In this document: positions 1 through 6,832 of the stretch, in pieces
Numbering within the stretch: the stretch's first letter is position 1
How the letters are laid out: every line of letters begins with the position of its first letter
The notes under the pieces: model-generated
What the model saw: the letters and a program-made list of their open reading frames with translations, nothing else
Databases searched by the model: none
What the model was told of the DNA's origin: nothing
Origin: a virus
Strand: one strand, 5' to 3'
IMG/VR virus record: IMGVR_UViG_3300037827_000551
Location: 19,519 to 83,518 of that record
Length of the DNA: 64,000 nt
Made by a program: the position numbers and the translations under genes

Positions 1-22
1 TGGTCCGACTGGAGCAGGGCCA

Positions 23-343
23 ATGGGTCAATCAGGTGTAAGCCCGTCGTCCACGATCAGGGAGGCCGCCGAGCGAGAATTCATGGGACGTGGCGGACCT
101 CCTGTTACGGTTCCTCGGAAACTCGACCAGGCCGAGCATGGCGGATGCACCCCACCAGTGTTGCCGCTCCACGATCACTACGACGACTTAATCAAGGCTC
201 TCGATGATCATATCGAGAGCCTCAAGCGATCCCTAGAGACCCAGGGACGGACTATTGACCTCTTGTCCCAAATCATTGACCGGATGACCCAGCAAGAAGA
301 AAGCGCCGACGATGTGGAGCCGGCGAATAAGAGGAGTTTGTGA
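23..343 (+). CDS. Small phage protein with C-terminal coiled coil, possibly 5'-truncated
   Basis: The predicted protein has 106 residues from the ATG at 23. The reading frame has no stop between position 2 and this ATG, so the true start may lie left of the window. The first half is rich in Gly and Pro. Residues about 50-95 form a charged, heptad-like helix (LIKALDDHIESLKRSLETQG) that suggests a coiled coil. Its stop overlaps the GTG start of the next gene (GTGA), which points to translational coupling. I do not recognise a family. Confidence 0.6.
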   Translation: MGQSGVSPSSTIREAAEREFMGRGGPPVTVPRKLDQAEHGGCTPPVLPLHDHYDDLIKALDDHIESLKRSLETQGRTIDLLSQIIDRMTQQEESADDVEPANKRSL

Positions 344-675
344 GGGAAATTATCAAATGCCTCAAATGCGGCCATGACATGAACGAAGAAGGGATAAGCT
401 TCAATGGTTATCCTAGATTTGTTTGTGGGAATTGCCACGAAGCAATTGCAATTATGGATGGACCAACCACAAAAGAAGTCACTGAATCCAAGTCGTCGAT
501 TTGGCCTCCGCTCATGTTTTTCGCGGACAGGATGTTTAGCGACGAGGTTCGTGTAATCATGAAGGAAAGCATCCTTCGGGGAATTAACAACGGCTTTTTT
601 ATCATCGATGCCTCGACCGATGTTTTTCAGATGGTCGATGGCAGGTGGTCTCGGATTCGGGAGAAGCCAGAGTGA
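340..675 (+). CDS. Small zinc-ribbon protein of unknown function
   Basis: This 111-residue protein starts with GTG in a GTGA overlap with the gene before it. Two Cys pairs, CLKC at about residues 7-10 and CGNC at about 29-32, are spaced as in a zinc ribbon or knuckle. The remainder is a mixed alpha/beta sequence with no catalytic motif that I recognise. It ends in another GTGA overlap with a 40-residue gene, so it sits in a tightly packed operon. The metal site is inferred from the Cys spacing only. Confidence 0.6.
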   Translation: MREIIKCLKCGHDMNEEGISFNGYPRFVCGNCHEAIAIMDGPTTKEVTESKSSIWPPLMFFADRMFSDEVRVIMKESILRGINNGFFIIDASTDVFQMVDGRWSRIREKPE

Positions 676-794
676 CTATCAATGAAGCCAGGATCACGGC
701 GAAGATTGACCTTCTCTCGAATCTCTTGGTATTCTCTAGGGTTGTGAATCGTTACCAGCAATTGCCATTGCTATTGGTTTATAGCCAGAGTTAA
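672..794 (+). CDS. Short hypothetical protein (40 aa), translationally coupled
   Basis: A GTG at 672 opens a 40-residue frame that ends with TAA at 792-794, two bases before the next ATG. The GTG overlaps the upstream stop (GTGA), the spacing used throughout this operon, and the frame fills the gap between its neighbours exactly. The peptide is Leu-rich and contains LLSNLLVFSRVVNRYQQ. No family is recognised. The support is positional, so confidence is moderate. Confidence 0.5.
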   Translation: MTINEARITAKIDLLSNLLVFSRVVNRYQQLPLLLVYSQS

Positions 795-796
795 CC

Positions 797-1060
797 ATGA
801 TTGACATCGCGATCGAAACGATCATATCTCTCAAGGATGCCGCGAAACGATTTCCACCAGGTCGCGGAGGGCGTCCAACCCATCACTCTACGCTTTGCCG
901 CCTAATTCAAGAGCGCAAACTCGAAGGCATTCGCATGGGAAGCCATTGGTGTACCAGCGTAGAAGCTCTTCAGCGGTACGCAGACCGAGAGACTGCAATA
1001 GCTTTAGGAAACAAACCCGTTAGGCGACCCTACTGGAGTCACAATGAAGACGGTGAATGA
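797..1060 (+). CDS. DUF1580-like excisionase/MerR-type HTH protein
   Basis: An 87-residue protein that begins MIDIAIETIISLKDAAKRFP, followed by GRGGRPTHHSTLCRLIQERKL and HWCTSVEALQRYA. This layout (SLKDAAKRFP, R-x-T-H-x-STLxR, W-x-TSxEALQRY) matches the DUF1580 family known from planctomycetes such as Rhodopirellula, a winged-helix fold related to excisionase and MerR DNA-binding domains. It probably binds DNA and could be a regulator or directionality factor. The last 17 bases overlap the next gene. This is one of the better clues to a planctomycete host. Confidence 0.7.
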   Translation: MIDIAIETIISLKDAAKRFPPGRGGRPTHHSTLCRLIQERKLEGIRMGSHWCTSVEALQRYADRETAIALGNKPVRRPYWSHNEDGE

Positions 1061-1247
1061 AGCGATCGCTGCTCTTCGGGAAGCCCAGGAGAAGGCTGAT
1101 ATAGCGAAAGCGGCCCATGATGAGGCCGCTACTATTTTTCGCAAAGCCGGCGAGATATTCGAGACCAAAAAATTCGACTACCGAGAGGCCATGCAGGAGA
1201 TCAAGCGAGCCGAAGATGCGTGTCTTGAAGCCATCAGGTGGAATTGA
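1044..1247 (+). CDS. Small coiled-coil protein
   Basis: This 67-residue protein is almost entirely a predicted amphipathic helix rich in Ala, Glu and Lys (for example AIAALREAQEKADIAKAAHD), consistent with a coiled coil. The ATG at 1044 overlaps the preceding gene by 17 bases. No enzymatic motif is visible. The operon continues 13 bases later with the HNH gene. The function is unknown. Confidence 0.55.
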   Translation: MKTVNEAIAALREAQEKADIAKAAHDEAATIFRKAGEIFETKKFDYREAMQEIKRAEDACLEAIRWN

Positions 1248-1260
1248 GAGAGGCTGTCAA

Positions 1261-1614
1261 ATGAAATCACCCCCCACCTACAAGCCACGTTGGATGCCGT
1301 CCGCCAAGGAGGTCAAGGCTGATCGTGACAGCCAATATGATCGTACGCGGCGAGATCGCGAGGCCAAGGCGTTTTATAACTCTCAGGCGTGGAAGGCGTT
1401 GGCGAAGTTAGTGTTGGCCAAGCGTCCCTACTGCGAGTGCGAGGAGTGCACCAAGGCTGAGCTTTACACTCCGGCAACCCTGGTGCACCATGTGCGGGAG
1501 TTGTCAGAGTGCCCGGAACTAGGGTTGAATGAGGAGAACCTACGGAGCTATAGCCAGCGATGTCATTCCAGGGAACACTTCAGGAGGGGAAGGCATCAGT
1601 CTACTCAAGGATGA
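1261..1614 (+). CDS. HNH endonuclease
   Basis: A 117-residue protein with the fold order of phage HNH nucleases: a Cys pair (CECEEC, about residues 59-64), the catalytic VHH segment (about 77-79, PATLVHHVREL), an Asn in LNEENLRSYSQRCH (about 90-103) and the closing CHSREH. Free-standing phage HNH proteins act as homing nucleases or help HK97-type terminases to cut cos sites. Here the gene lies 7 kb left of the terminase genes rather than beside them, so either role is possible. The frame is open further upstream, but the ATG at 1261 starts cleanly 13 bases after the coiled-coil gene. Confidence 0.8.
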   Translation: MKSPPTYKPRWMPSAKEVKADRDSQYDRTRRDREAKAFYNSQAWKALAKLVLAKRPYCECEECTKAELYTPATLVHHVRELSECPELGLNEENLRSYSQRCHSREHFRRGRHQSTQG

Positions 1615-1627
1615 AATGGCCTACCAC

Positions 1628-1688
1628 ATAAAAGCATGCTTAAGCATGCTTTTATACGTATACATCTCTACGTTTATCAAAGTAATCC
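1628..1688. repeat. Palindrome copy 1 plus conserved 33-bp tail
   Basis: Positions 1628-1655 are a perfect 28-bp palindrome with core AAGCATGCTTAAGCATGCTT. The following 33 bases (1656-1688) are identical to those after the copy at 2149. The segments that follow each copy are also similar, ending in GAGTGCATGCA and a CACCTGC-like motif, so about 130-170 bp seem duplicated on the two sides of the RHH gene. Confidence 0.95.
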
Positions 1689-1762
1689 ATGCACCTACCC
1701 ACATGAACGATCAAACATGTAAGATTAATTAATTTTGAGTGCATGCAAATCCGCACCTGCCA

Positions 1763-1792
1763 TATAAAAGCATGCTTAAGCATGCTTTTATA
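1763..1792. repeat. Palindrome copy 2 (30-bp perfect dyad)
   Basis: This is the same core as at 1628 and 2149, here with perfect symmetry over 30 bp. The flanks differ from the other two copies. It lies downstream of the RHH gene in that gene's own orientation. It could be an operator, or a bidirectional hairpin ending transcription from both sides. Confidence 0.9.
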
Positions 1793-1881
1793 GTATGTCT
1801 ATACTGGGGTTTCACGACATGTTCCTGCCTTGGGTTTACCACCTCTTTCGATAGGTGCATTCAATAACTCCATGCATGCAC

Positions 1882-2097
1882 CTACGTCACATCCTCGTCT
1901 CTCGTCTCGCCCAACTGCTCGCATGCAATCCTGGCTGCATAGCGGATCGCCGCACTGAAACTAGCTACATCCGGAGCTTCGGCTTCAATGCGGGCTAGTC
2001 GGTCGATCGTATCTTGGTCCAGGGTAATGGTTTTGGTCTGATTGAATCGCGTAGCTCGGCCTTGCTTGGTTCGTTCGGTTGTCACTGTCTCGCTCAT
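1882..2097 (-). CDS. Ribbon-helix-helix DNA-binding protein
   Basis: A 71-residue protein with an N-terminal basic arm and then TKTITLDQDTIDRLARIEAE (about 22-41), the beta strand and first helix of an Arc/CopG-type RHH, followed by a second helix, FSAAIRYAARIACEQLG. RHH proteins bind DNA as dimers of dimers on palindromic sites and often repress their own promoter. A 28-bp palindrome lies about 50 bp upstream of its start, over a possible -10 box, and more copies flank the gene. A GGAG precedes the ATG. Autoregulation is inferred. Confidence 0.75.
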   Translation of the reverse strand: MSETVTTERTKQGRATRFNQTKTITLDQDTIDRLARIEAEAPDVASFSAAIRYAARIACEQLGETRDEDVT

Positions 2098-2148
2098 GGT
2101 CGCACTCCACTGTAAAAGATTTTGGTTTCACCACGAATGCCCTGTCAC

Positions 2149-2209
2149 ATAAAAGCATGCTTAAGCATGCTTTTATACGTATACATCTCTACGTTTATCA
2201 AAGTAATCC
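2149..2209. repeat. Palindrome copy 3 plus conserved 33-bp tail
   Basis: The perfect 28-bp palindrome (2149-2176) and the tail to 2209 are identical to copy 1. On the minus strand the palindrome overlaps the -10 region of a candidate promoter for the RHH gene, so it is the best candidate operator for that protein. Confidence 0.95.
2172..2201 (-). promoter_or_regulatory. Candidate promoter of the RHH gene
   Basis: Read on the minus strand, TTGATA (2201-2196) and TATAAA (2177-2172) are separated by 18 bp and point to the RHH gene. The -10 box runs into the 28-bp palindrome. The same arrangement exists at copy 1, where no minus-strand gene follows, so this call stays tentative. Confidence 0.45.
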
Positions 2210-2650
2210 GCACATTTATCCACTTGTGCACCCATGCACCTACTATGCACCTATACCAATAAACCATCAAACATATAAGCCAAACAGGATTTGAGTGCAT
2301 GCACATTTGAACCTGCTCTACACCTACGTCAATGCGTGCACTTGGAATGCATCCATGCGAAGCAGTAGAATGCATCCATGCGAAGCCATAGATCAATACC
2401 GGTTTACACGTAATCAGAAATTACCCCAAAATAGCGGAAAATATAGGATTTTAGCGGCCTCTAGATTGCCATGGATTCGATCCATGTATCATGCCTCACC
2501 GGTCGATCGACTAGTCGTTCCGACTCGTCCTAAAGCCCGCTAGCCCTTGGAAGCCACAGGATGCCGCAGGGGAAATCCTTGGCTCGGTATCGATTCCACG
2601 CTGGCTGCGCCATCTCGACGCCTAGTCGCTCATCGTAAGACCGTAAACGC
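2210..2650. other. Non-coding region with GCATGC motifs and a 19-bp direct repeat
   Basis: No convincing gene is seen here; the short open frames lack ribosome-binding sites and protein-like composition. The stretch has repeated GCATGC and CCATGC words, a 19-bp exact direct repeat (2345-2363 and 2368-2386, GAATGCATCCATGCGAAGC) with a 23-bp period, and an AT-rich part near 2405-2455. It could be a regulatory region, a site bound by the RHH protein, or a replication or partition site. Confidence 0.7.
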
Positions 2651-2692
2651 GAAAAAGGTCAGCGCCTCGCCTGATGGCGAATCGCTGACCTT
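2651..2692 (-). terminator. Intrinsic terminator of the leftward gene cluster
   Basis: On the minus strand a 10-bp perfect stem (AAGGTCAGCG with CGCTGACCTT, 2692-2683 and 2664-2655) encloses a second 5-bp stem and is followed by a T tract (CCTTTTTCGC). It lies 28 bases after the stop of the last minus-strand gene at 2721, so it ends the 8173-2721 cluster. Confidence 0.88.
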
Positions 2693-2720
2693 AGGGTATG
2701 TTCTGGTGGTGGCCCGTACG

Positions 2721-2978
2721 CTAGGCCGAGGCTTGGACCCGAGTCACTAGCTCAGATCCACATGTCGTCTCGTGCTCGCTCTGAAATTTCCGGACTCGGA
2801 CGGTAACTGGCCAGGACGTACATCTACTTATAGTACACCGGCACTCGCAGCATTGATATACCGTTCTTCGGGCGCCAGTGTGAATTATTCCAACAACATT
2901 TTTTCGTCGCAGGCGAGGATAGGCTATCCGGATAGCCTGCGCTATGGTCATTGGTTCTGATTGGGTGATTGTAGTCAT
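2721..2978 (-). CDS. Small Cys-containing protein, last gene of the leftward cluster
   Basis: An 85-residue protein, MTTITQSEPMTIAQAIRIAY..., with basic patches and a Cys-rich middle (QCCECRCTISRC, about 42-53) that may bind zinc. GAGG lies about 7 bases before the ATG, and the ATG overlaps the upstream stop (ATGA), so it is coupled to the broken gene before it. The good terminator that follows shows it is the last gene of the transcript. The family is not recognised. Confidence 0.6.
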   Translation of the reverse strand: MTTITQSEPMTIAQAIRIAYPRLRRKNVVGIIHTGARRTVYQCCECRCTISRCTSWPVTVRVRKFQSEHETTCGSELVTRVQASA

Positions 2979-3227
2979 GGTTTTTCCTCGAGTTTCTTGG
3001 ATTCGCGAAACGATTCAGAAAGCAGCCTGGACACAGCCATGCGACATCTCCTCTTTAGAGTTTCGCTCCACTCTCGGGAGACGTCGAACCGCTCGGCATC
3101 CCCTAGAAAGGGCAGTCCAAGCTCCCCAATGCGCTCGACAATCGGAATAACGTTCGGTAAAATGTCGCCCCGATTCGTCGCGGACCGTGAGGCGGGAAAG
3201 CGCAAAAACTCGGGATTCGAGCGTCAT
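2975..3227 (-). pseudogene. Small gene with an apparent frameshift
   Basis: The start that fits the cluster pattern, GGAGATCTAACG then ATG at 3227, opens MTLESRVFALSRLTVRDESG. That frame then becomes Arg/His/Trp-rich and stops at 3015. A second frame, offset by one base, reads DILPNVIPIVERIGELGLPF and onward and ends in an ATGA overlap with the next gene. Joining the two near the CCCC run at 3168-3171 gives one natural protein of about 83 residues. This is either a sequencing or assembly indel, a real broken gene, or a programmed +1 shift. The frame in use downstream is clear from the coupling. Confidence 0.55.
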
Positions 3228-3270
3228 CGTTAGATCTCCAAAAGTGTGATTGGATGCAATGCCACGCCGA

Positions 3271-3630
3271 TCAGCGTGGATACCAATCGTCGTCCAGTGC
3301 AAGCCCTGTCGGCTCAAGCTTCTCGGCCAACTCGTCGGCGTCGCCGACATTGGTCTCAAACCACGCTTCCCAGTCGCCGCTCTCGCGCGCGTTCTCGACA
3401 TCTTCGTCGCTCTCCGTCCCTGTACTGGACGTCGACCAGACAGTCACGGTATGCGGCTGGTTGCCGTAATACTCCCCCTCGCTCCAGCATGGAGACGCTT
3501 CAAGGTCACTGTAAACGTCGCCGTTCGGGGTTACCCGCACGGCGTGCCATCCGGGGCACGTCATGGATTTCAGCAAGGCTTCTCGGATCTCTTCGAGGAT
3601 CTTTTTTTTGCTCACAGTCGCGGTCATCAT
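3271..3630 (-). CDS. Acidic hypothetical protein
   Basis: The protein has 119 residues from the ATG at 3630, eight bases after GGAG. A TTG six bases earlier lies too close to the GGAG to be preferred. An N-terminal helix (KKKILEEIREALLKSM) is followed by a beta-rich part (WHAVRVTPNGDVYSDLEAS) and an acidic C-terminus ending DDDWYPR. It resembles small phage accessory proteins with no assigned role. It carries the shared leader and belongs to the leftward cluster. Confidence 0.65.
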   Translation of the reverse strand: MMTATVSKKKILEEIREALLKSMTCPGWHAVRVTPNGDVYSDLEASPCWSEGEYYGNQPHTVTVWSTSSTGTESDEDVENARESGDWEAWFETNVGDADELAEKLEPTGLALDDDWYPR

Positions 3631-3711
3631 GGTCAAGTCTCCATTCGTGGTTCGGTGCGGGTTTGGGATTTTGGTGTGCGGGTAATGTGTTGTCCGTGGC
3701 TCGCCTGGTGG

Positions 3712-3942
3712 TCAGATTCGTTTCCCGGAATTTTGGTCGATCAAAATTCCGGATGGATTGGTTCCTCCGAAAGTCACGATTTCGATGGCTTTCCGGGCCA
3801 ACTCGAAAGTGGGATAGCCGATGCCCCAAAATATCGTAATCCGCCTTTCCGCCCCGCGCGGACCATGGTCGATCTGGTCCGAAAACGGACAGAAAAGACC
3901 ATCGATCACAGCGATTTTCGGTTTCTCGTTTTCGGTCTTCAT
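3712..3942 (-). CDS. Small hypothetical protein
   Basis: A 76-residue protein starting MKTENEKPKIAVIDGLFCPF. The ATG at 3942 is chosen because it follows the cluster's leader (ACGAATGGAGACCGAG); the frame stays open upstream but without such a site. It is a mixed alpha/beta sequence with no recognised motif. The gap to the next gene (3631-3711) has only leader sequence. Confidence 0.6.
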   Translation of the reverse strand: MKTENEKPKIAVIDGLFCPFSDQIDHGPRGAERRITIFWGIGYPTFELARKAIEIVTFGGTNPSGILIDQNSGKRI

Positions 3943-4003
3943 CTCGGTCTCCATTCGTGGAAGATAGCCATGGCTTGGCCAGGGCTTTTGTTTGTGCCTG
4001 GCT

Positions 4004-4333
4004 TCAATACTCGATCTGATGGTTGTCGTCGAATCCGAGTCCACCTGGCTCATACTCGGGAAGCGCTTCAAGCCGTTTCCACTCGGTGTGGAATTCGGAT
4101 TCGCCACTCGCTCCGCTGTAGGTCGTACACCACGTGTTGTGGCTGGAACCGGGTGAATGATCGTTGGCGAACGTACCCTCCCAGATTTGGCCAAACACTT
4201 CATCAATCACGAACCATTGGCCAGAAAGGCCATCGGGGCTATCGGGTTCCTGATTCCGGTACTCGATTGTATCGATGAGATCGTCTGGAATTTCGGGAAA
4301 ATCCGGTTCGTAGCCCTGAATGGTGGTTGTCAT
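4004..4333 (-). CDS. Acidic hypothetical protein
   Basis: A 109-residue, strongly acidic protein (MTTTIQGYEPDFPEIPDDLI...) with many Asp, Glu, Trp and Tyr. It has no signal peptide or membrane segment and no known motif. Small acidic proteins are common among phage host-takeover and anti-defence genes, but nothing in the sequence shows such a role here. It lies in line with the other cluster genes. Confidence 0.6.
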   Translation of the reverse strand: MTTTIQGYEPDFPEIPDDLIDTIEYRNQEPDSPDGLSGQWFVIDEVFGQIWEGTFANDHSPGSSHNTWCTTYSGASGESEFHTEWKRLEALPEYEPGGLGFDDNHQIEY

Positions 4334-4409
4334 CGTTTGTACTCCTCGAATTTGTGTGTGTTGATGCGTAAAAAACCGTGAAATAGGCGGAATTAACTCC
4401 GAAAAACCG

Positions 4410-4919
4410 TCAGTTGATCAGGCCGACCTTGCGAGCCATTCGCTCGATTTCGTCAAGGTCGCTGGGGAGCGATTTCCGAAGACCGAAGAACTTCGCATAA
4501 GCATTTGCTTTTTCGATGTATTCGCGAGCCGCGACAAGATAAATATCCTTGTATTTCGTTGTTCGCTTTGCCTTGCCAGCATTCTCCCGAATTTGATCCA
4601 TGTAGTGTCGCCAGTTCCAGTTGTGGTCGTTGGCGGACCGAGGATCGACGTTCGGCACAGTGAACGTCTGCACGTCTAATCCGCAGACTGCGGATTGCGC
4701 GGCCTGAACATGGCATGACGTCGTGACTGAGTAGCGGCGAGAGGTGAAGAGCACGGCGCGCGATTTCTTCGAGGTGTGAAATCGAGCTACTTCTGTCGCG
4801 TAGCTAAGGTAAGAGGGACCGTGAAATGACACGTTTCCAGCGCTGCCCGATTTCTTGGTGGATTGTTGTGCCCATGCATGGGCCACATCGTATCGCGATG
4901 TGATTCGAGCGGTTCTCAT
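4410..4919 (-). CDS. Conserved-looking phage protein of unknown function
   Basis: A 169-residue protein starting MRTARITSRYDVAHAWAQQS, then SGNVSFHGPSYLSYATEVARF (about 28-49) and AVLFTSRRYSVTTSCHVQAA (about 55-74). This pattern (HAWA, short beta strands with SY, VLFTxRxYSxTTSxH) recalls a widespread family of phage and plasmid proteins without known function. The C-terminal half is helical and Lys-rich. The start has a leader-like CGGAGAC 9 bases upstream. Confidence 0.65.
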   Translation of the reverse strand: MRTARITSRYDVAHAWAQQSTKKSGSAGNVSFHGPSYLSYATEVARFHTSKKSRAVLFTSRRYSVTTSCHVQAAQSAVCGLDVQTFTVPNVDPRSANDHNWNWRHYMDQIRENAGKAKRTTKYKDIYLVAAREYIEKANAYAKFFGLRKSLPSDLDEIERMARKVGLIN

Positions 4920-4991
4920 GGTTCATGTCTCCGTGTGTTGATGGGTGAAAAAGCCTGAAAATAACCCTGAAATAGCGGAAATAAACTCGAA

Positions 4992-5702
4992 TTAGCTGGG
5001 AAAGATTTCGAGTTTACCGTTGTCATTGGGAAGGATCGTGGTCTCGCCGAAAGCTTTGGACGCGGCGGTCAGCCTGGCTGCTCTAGGCTCTACCCAGTCA
5101 CCATCCCAAAAACCGGCTCCGTGACCATTTCGGGTGAGCCAAAAATCATGGCCAGCGCGTTCGCTGTCCGAGAACCTCAGATTAGTCGCGACGCAACCAT
5201 AGCGAATATCGCCAATATTCGCATCAAAGAATGATCTGCATTCGTCTGTAATCAGCTGCATGGCTTCTGGCGTGAAGTCGTCGGTGGAGTAATAATCATC
5301 GAGAGCTTCTCCAGTGTCCATATCCACCGACGACCATAGAGCGCAATCGAGGTAAGCTTGCAGGAATTCGTCGAAGTCCGGCTCGAATGTGTCATCATCG
5401 GGCTCAGGGGGTAGCGGATCGTTGGGACGGATTGCGGCATCGCACCCGAAGCGCCCAGCGTAAGATTCGAGGTCTCCCAACAGTTCGGCTTCACTGTGAT
5501 AATGCGGCCCTATCCGTGGCGCTTCTCCGTTAATTCGAGGCGTGCTCAAATCAACAATTCTCCATAGTCCACGAACTTCACATAGGTAACCGAGTTCGAC
5601 GAATCGGGTTTTGCGAACCACGTGCGTGACTCCGAGAAAAAAACGTTGGATGCGAGACCTGAATGACCGACGCAACCGGACAGGGATCTTAGCGATGATC
5701 AT
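4992..5702 (-). CDS. Conserved phage protein (acidic, GHDFWLTRNGHGAGFWD motif)
   Basis: A 236-residue protein whose ATG at 5702 overlaps the stop of the upstream gene (ATGA). The N-terminus is basic. Residues about 115-236 carry the order FLQAYLDCALWSS, FTPEAMQLITDECRSFF, GHDFWLTRNGHGAGFWD and LTAASKAFGE, a pattern I know from many phage and mobile-element proteins of unknown function. The C-terminal domain is acidic. The long upstream extension of the frame is ignored because it lacks the overlap and leader. Confidence 0.7.
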   Translation of the reverse strand: MIIAKIPVRLRRSFRSRIQRFFLGVTHVVRKTRFVELGYLCEVRGLWRIVDLSTPRINGEAPRIGPHYHSEAELLGDLESYAGRFGCDAAIRPNDPLPPEPDDDTFEPDFDEFLQAYLDCALWSSVDMDTGEALDDYYSTDDFTPEAMQLITDECRSFFDANIGDIRYGCVATNLRFSDSERAGHDFWLTRNGHGAGFWDGDWVEPRAARLTAASKAFGETTILPNDNGKLEIFPS

Positions 5703-5887
5703 GTGCGTGACTCCGTGATCTGGTTGTAGATGTGGTGGCCAGCAACGCGGAAAATCACCATGAGGGTGATTCCACCGACGATAACCGCGATCGTGAATGC
5801 CGGAATCCCGAGCACTCCATTTACACATCCAATAATGACCATCGTTTCGAGAGTCGCTTGGATGATTTGGCGGGTGGCGGCTGTCAT
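5699..5887 (-). CDS. Small inner-membrane protein
   Basis: A 62-residue protein with two hydrophobic segments, about residues 13-30 (ETMVIIGCVNGVLGIPAF) and 31-48 (TIAVIVGGITLMVIFRVA), and polar ends. The ATG at 5887 follows the shared leader (GAACGGAGACCTAACC). It is coupled by ATGA to the conserved acidic phage protein gene. Possible roles include superinfection exclusion or membrane signalling, but none can be assigned. Confidence 0.65.
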   Translation of the reverse strand: MTAATRQIIQATLETMVIIGCVNGVLGIPAFTIAVIVGGITLMVIFRVAGHHIYNQITESRT

Positions 5888-5889
5888 GG

Positions 5890-6105
5890 TTAGGTCTCCG
5901 TTCGTGGTCCGCTCGCGACTTCGACTAAATCCAGCCATTCGGGTGGCGATCCAGCGTTTTTCAGGATCGCGAGGACCAAGCAAGTCTCCGCGTCGGTAAC
6001 ATAAGAGTTCAGGCCGACTGCGGCTTGGCCGGAATCGACATCGGACCGAATTCCGGCCTTCTGAAGTTCCACACGCGCCCAATCGCTGGCAAATCTCGTT
6101 CTCAT
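5890..6105 (-). CDS. Small hypothetical protein
   Basis: A 71-residue protein, MRTRFASDWARVELQKAGIR..., mostly helical. The start at 6105 follows the full leader (CCCCGAACCCCGAACGGAGA, then CCGAG). The stop lies two bases before the ATG of the membrane-protein gene. No family is recognised. Confidence 0.6.
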   Translation of the reverse strand: MRTRFASDWARVELQKAGIRSDVDSGQAAVGLNSYVTDAETCLVLAILKNAGSPPEWLDLVEVASGPRTET

Positions 6106-6149
6106 CTCGGTCTCCGTTCGGGGTTCGGGGTTTGGGGTCAAAATGCGGG

Positions 6150-6497
6150 TCAATCCTCGATATCCGAGACCAACCTTCGATGCAGTTCTTTCAGTTCGTC
6201 CTCGACGTCGCCGTTTTCGCAGCAATCTATGATCACCTCCGCGTCGTCGAGGTCCTCACAATCCCAGCCGGTACGGCACCATGTCGTGTCTATGTTCCCG
6301 ATGCCCGGGCAGCGAGCGGTAACGATCGGGCGCTCGTTGGGATCGATCTCAGCCCCCACAGAGTTGCCGATGTGCACGGACCCGTCAGCATAAAGGCCGA
6401 GAACCCATCCCCATGGAGCGGTCAGAAATTGGGCGAGTTCGGCCGGTCCCACGTTGTCTTGGATTAGGTTTTGGATCTCCGTTTTCGTCGCGGTCAT
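6150..6497 (-). CDS. Acidic hypothetical protein with paired Cys
   Basis: A 115-residue protein starting MTATKTEIQNLIQDNVGPAE. It has an N-terminal helix, a Trp/Gly-rich middle (APWGWVLGLYADGSVHIGNS) and an acidic C-terminal helix after IIDCCENGDVEDELKELHRR. The leader and GGAG stand directly upstream of the ATG at 6497. No known domain is seen. It is similar in size and style to its cluster neighbours, which suggests a set of accessory early proteins. Confidence 0.6.
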   Translation of the reverse strand: MTATKTEIQNLIQDNVGPAELAQFLTAPWGWVLGLYADGSVHIGNSVGAEIDPNERPIVTARCPGIGNIDTTWCRTGWDCEDLDDAEVIIDCCENGDVEDELKELHRRLVSDIED

Positions 6498-6529
6498 CGT
6501 TCGGTCTCCGTTCGGGGTTTAGGTATGGG

Positions 6530-6802
6530 TCAGGATTCCGTCGGCGTGAACTCCCAATGCCAGTCGATCGGACCGTCCGAACCTGGGGCATCCTCGTCAG
6601 TAAAATCGCCTGACGTGTCGCCCTGGCGAAGCTCCATCTCTATCACGTCGCATGGCTCTGGCGAAAGCACGATATCACCGCAGGCAAACACCTCGCCTTG
6701 AACCGAGTCATCCTCGACATAGAGTCCCAGGTAGATGCGATCATACCCAGGATGGGTCAGGCGGATCGTTCCGTCAGGAATTCGAGTTAGATTGGTGCTC
6801 AT
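6530..6802 (-). CDS. Acidic beta-rich hypothetical protein
   Basis: A 90-residue protein, MSTNLTRIPDGTIRLTHPGY..., with alternating strand-like segments (RIYLGLYVED, GEVFACGDIVLS) and many Asp and Glu. It may form a small beta barrel. The start follows the leader (CCCCGAACCCCGAAGGGAAGACC). The function is unknown. Confidence 0.6.
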   Translation of the reverse strand: MSTNLTRIPDGTIRLTHPGYDRIYLGLYVEDDSVQGEVFACGDIVLSPEPCDVIEMELRQGDTSGDFTDEDAPGSDGPIDWHWEFTPTES

Positions 6803-6832
6803 GATCTGGTCTTCCCTTCGGGGTTCGGGGTT

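Noticed and set aside
1628-2209. CRISPR-like spaced repeats
   Set aside because: Three perfect palindromes at irregular distances with a gene between them do not form repeats with uniform spacers, and no cas gene is present.
2468-2500. tRNA-like T-arm (GGATTCGATCC)
   Set aside because: Only one hairpin fits; no acceptor or anticodon stem could be built around it.
2547-2750. 67-codon plus-strand frame
   Set aside because: It runs through the terminator hairpin of the minus-strand cluster and lacks an RBS.
3250-4278. 342-codon plus-strand frame
   Set aside because: It is antisense to three coupled minus-strand genes with leaders and has an unnatural Arg/Trp/His-rich composition.
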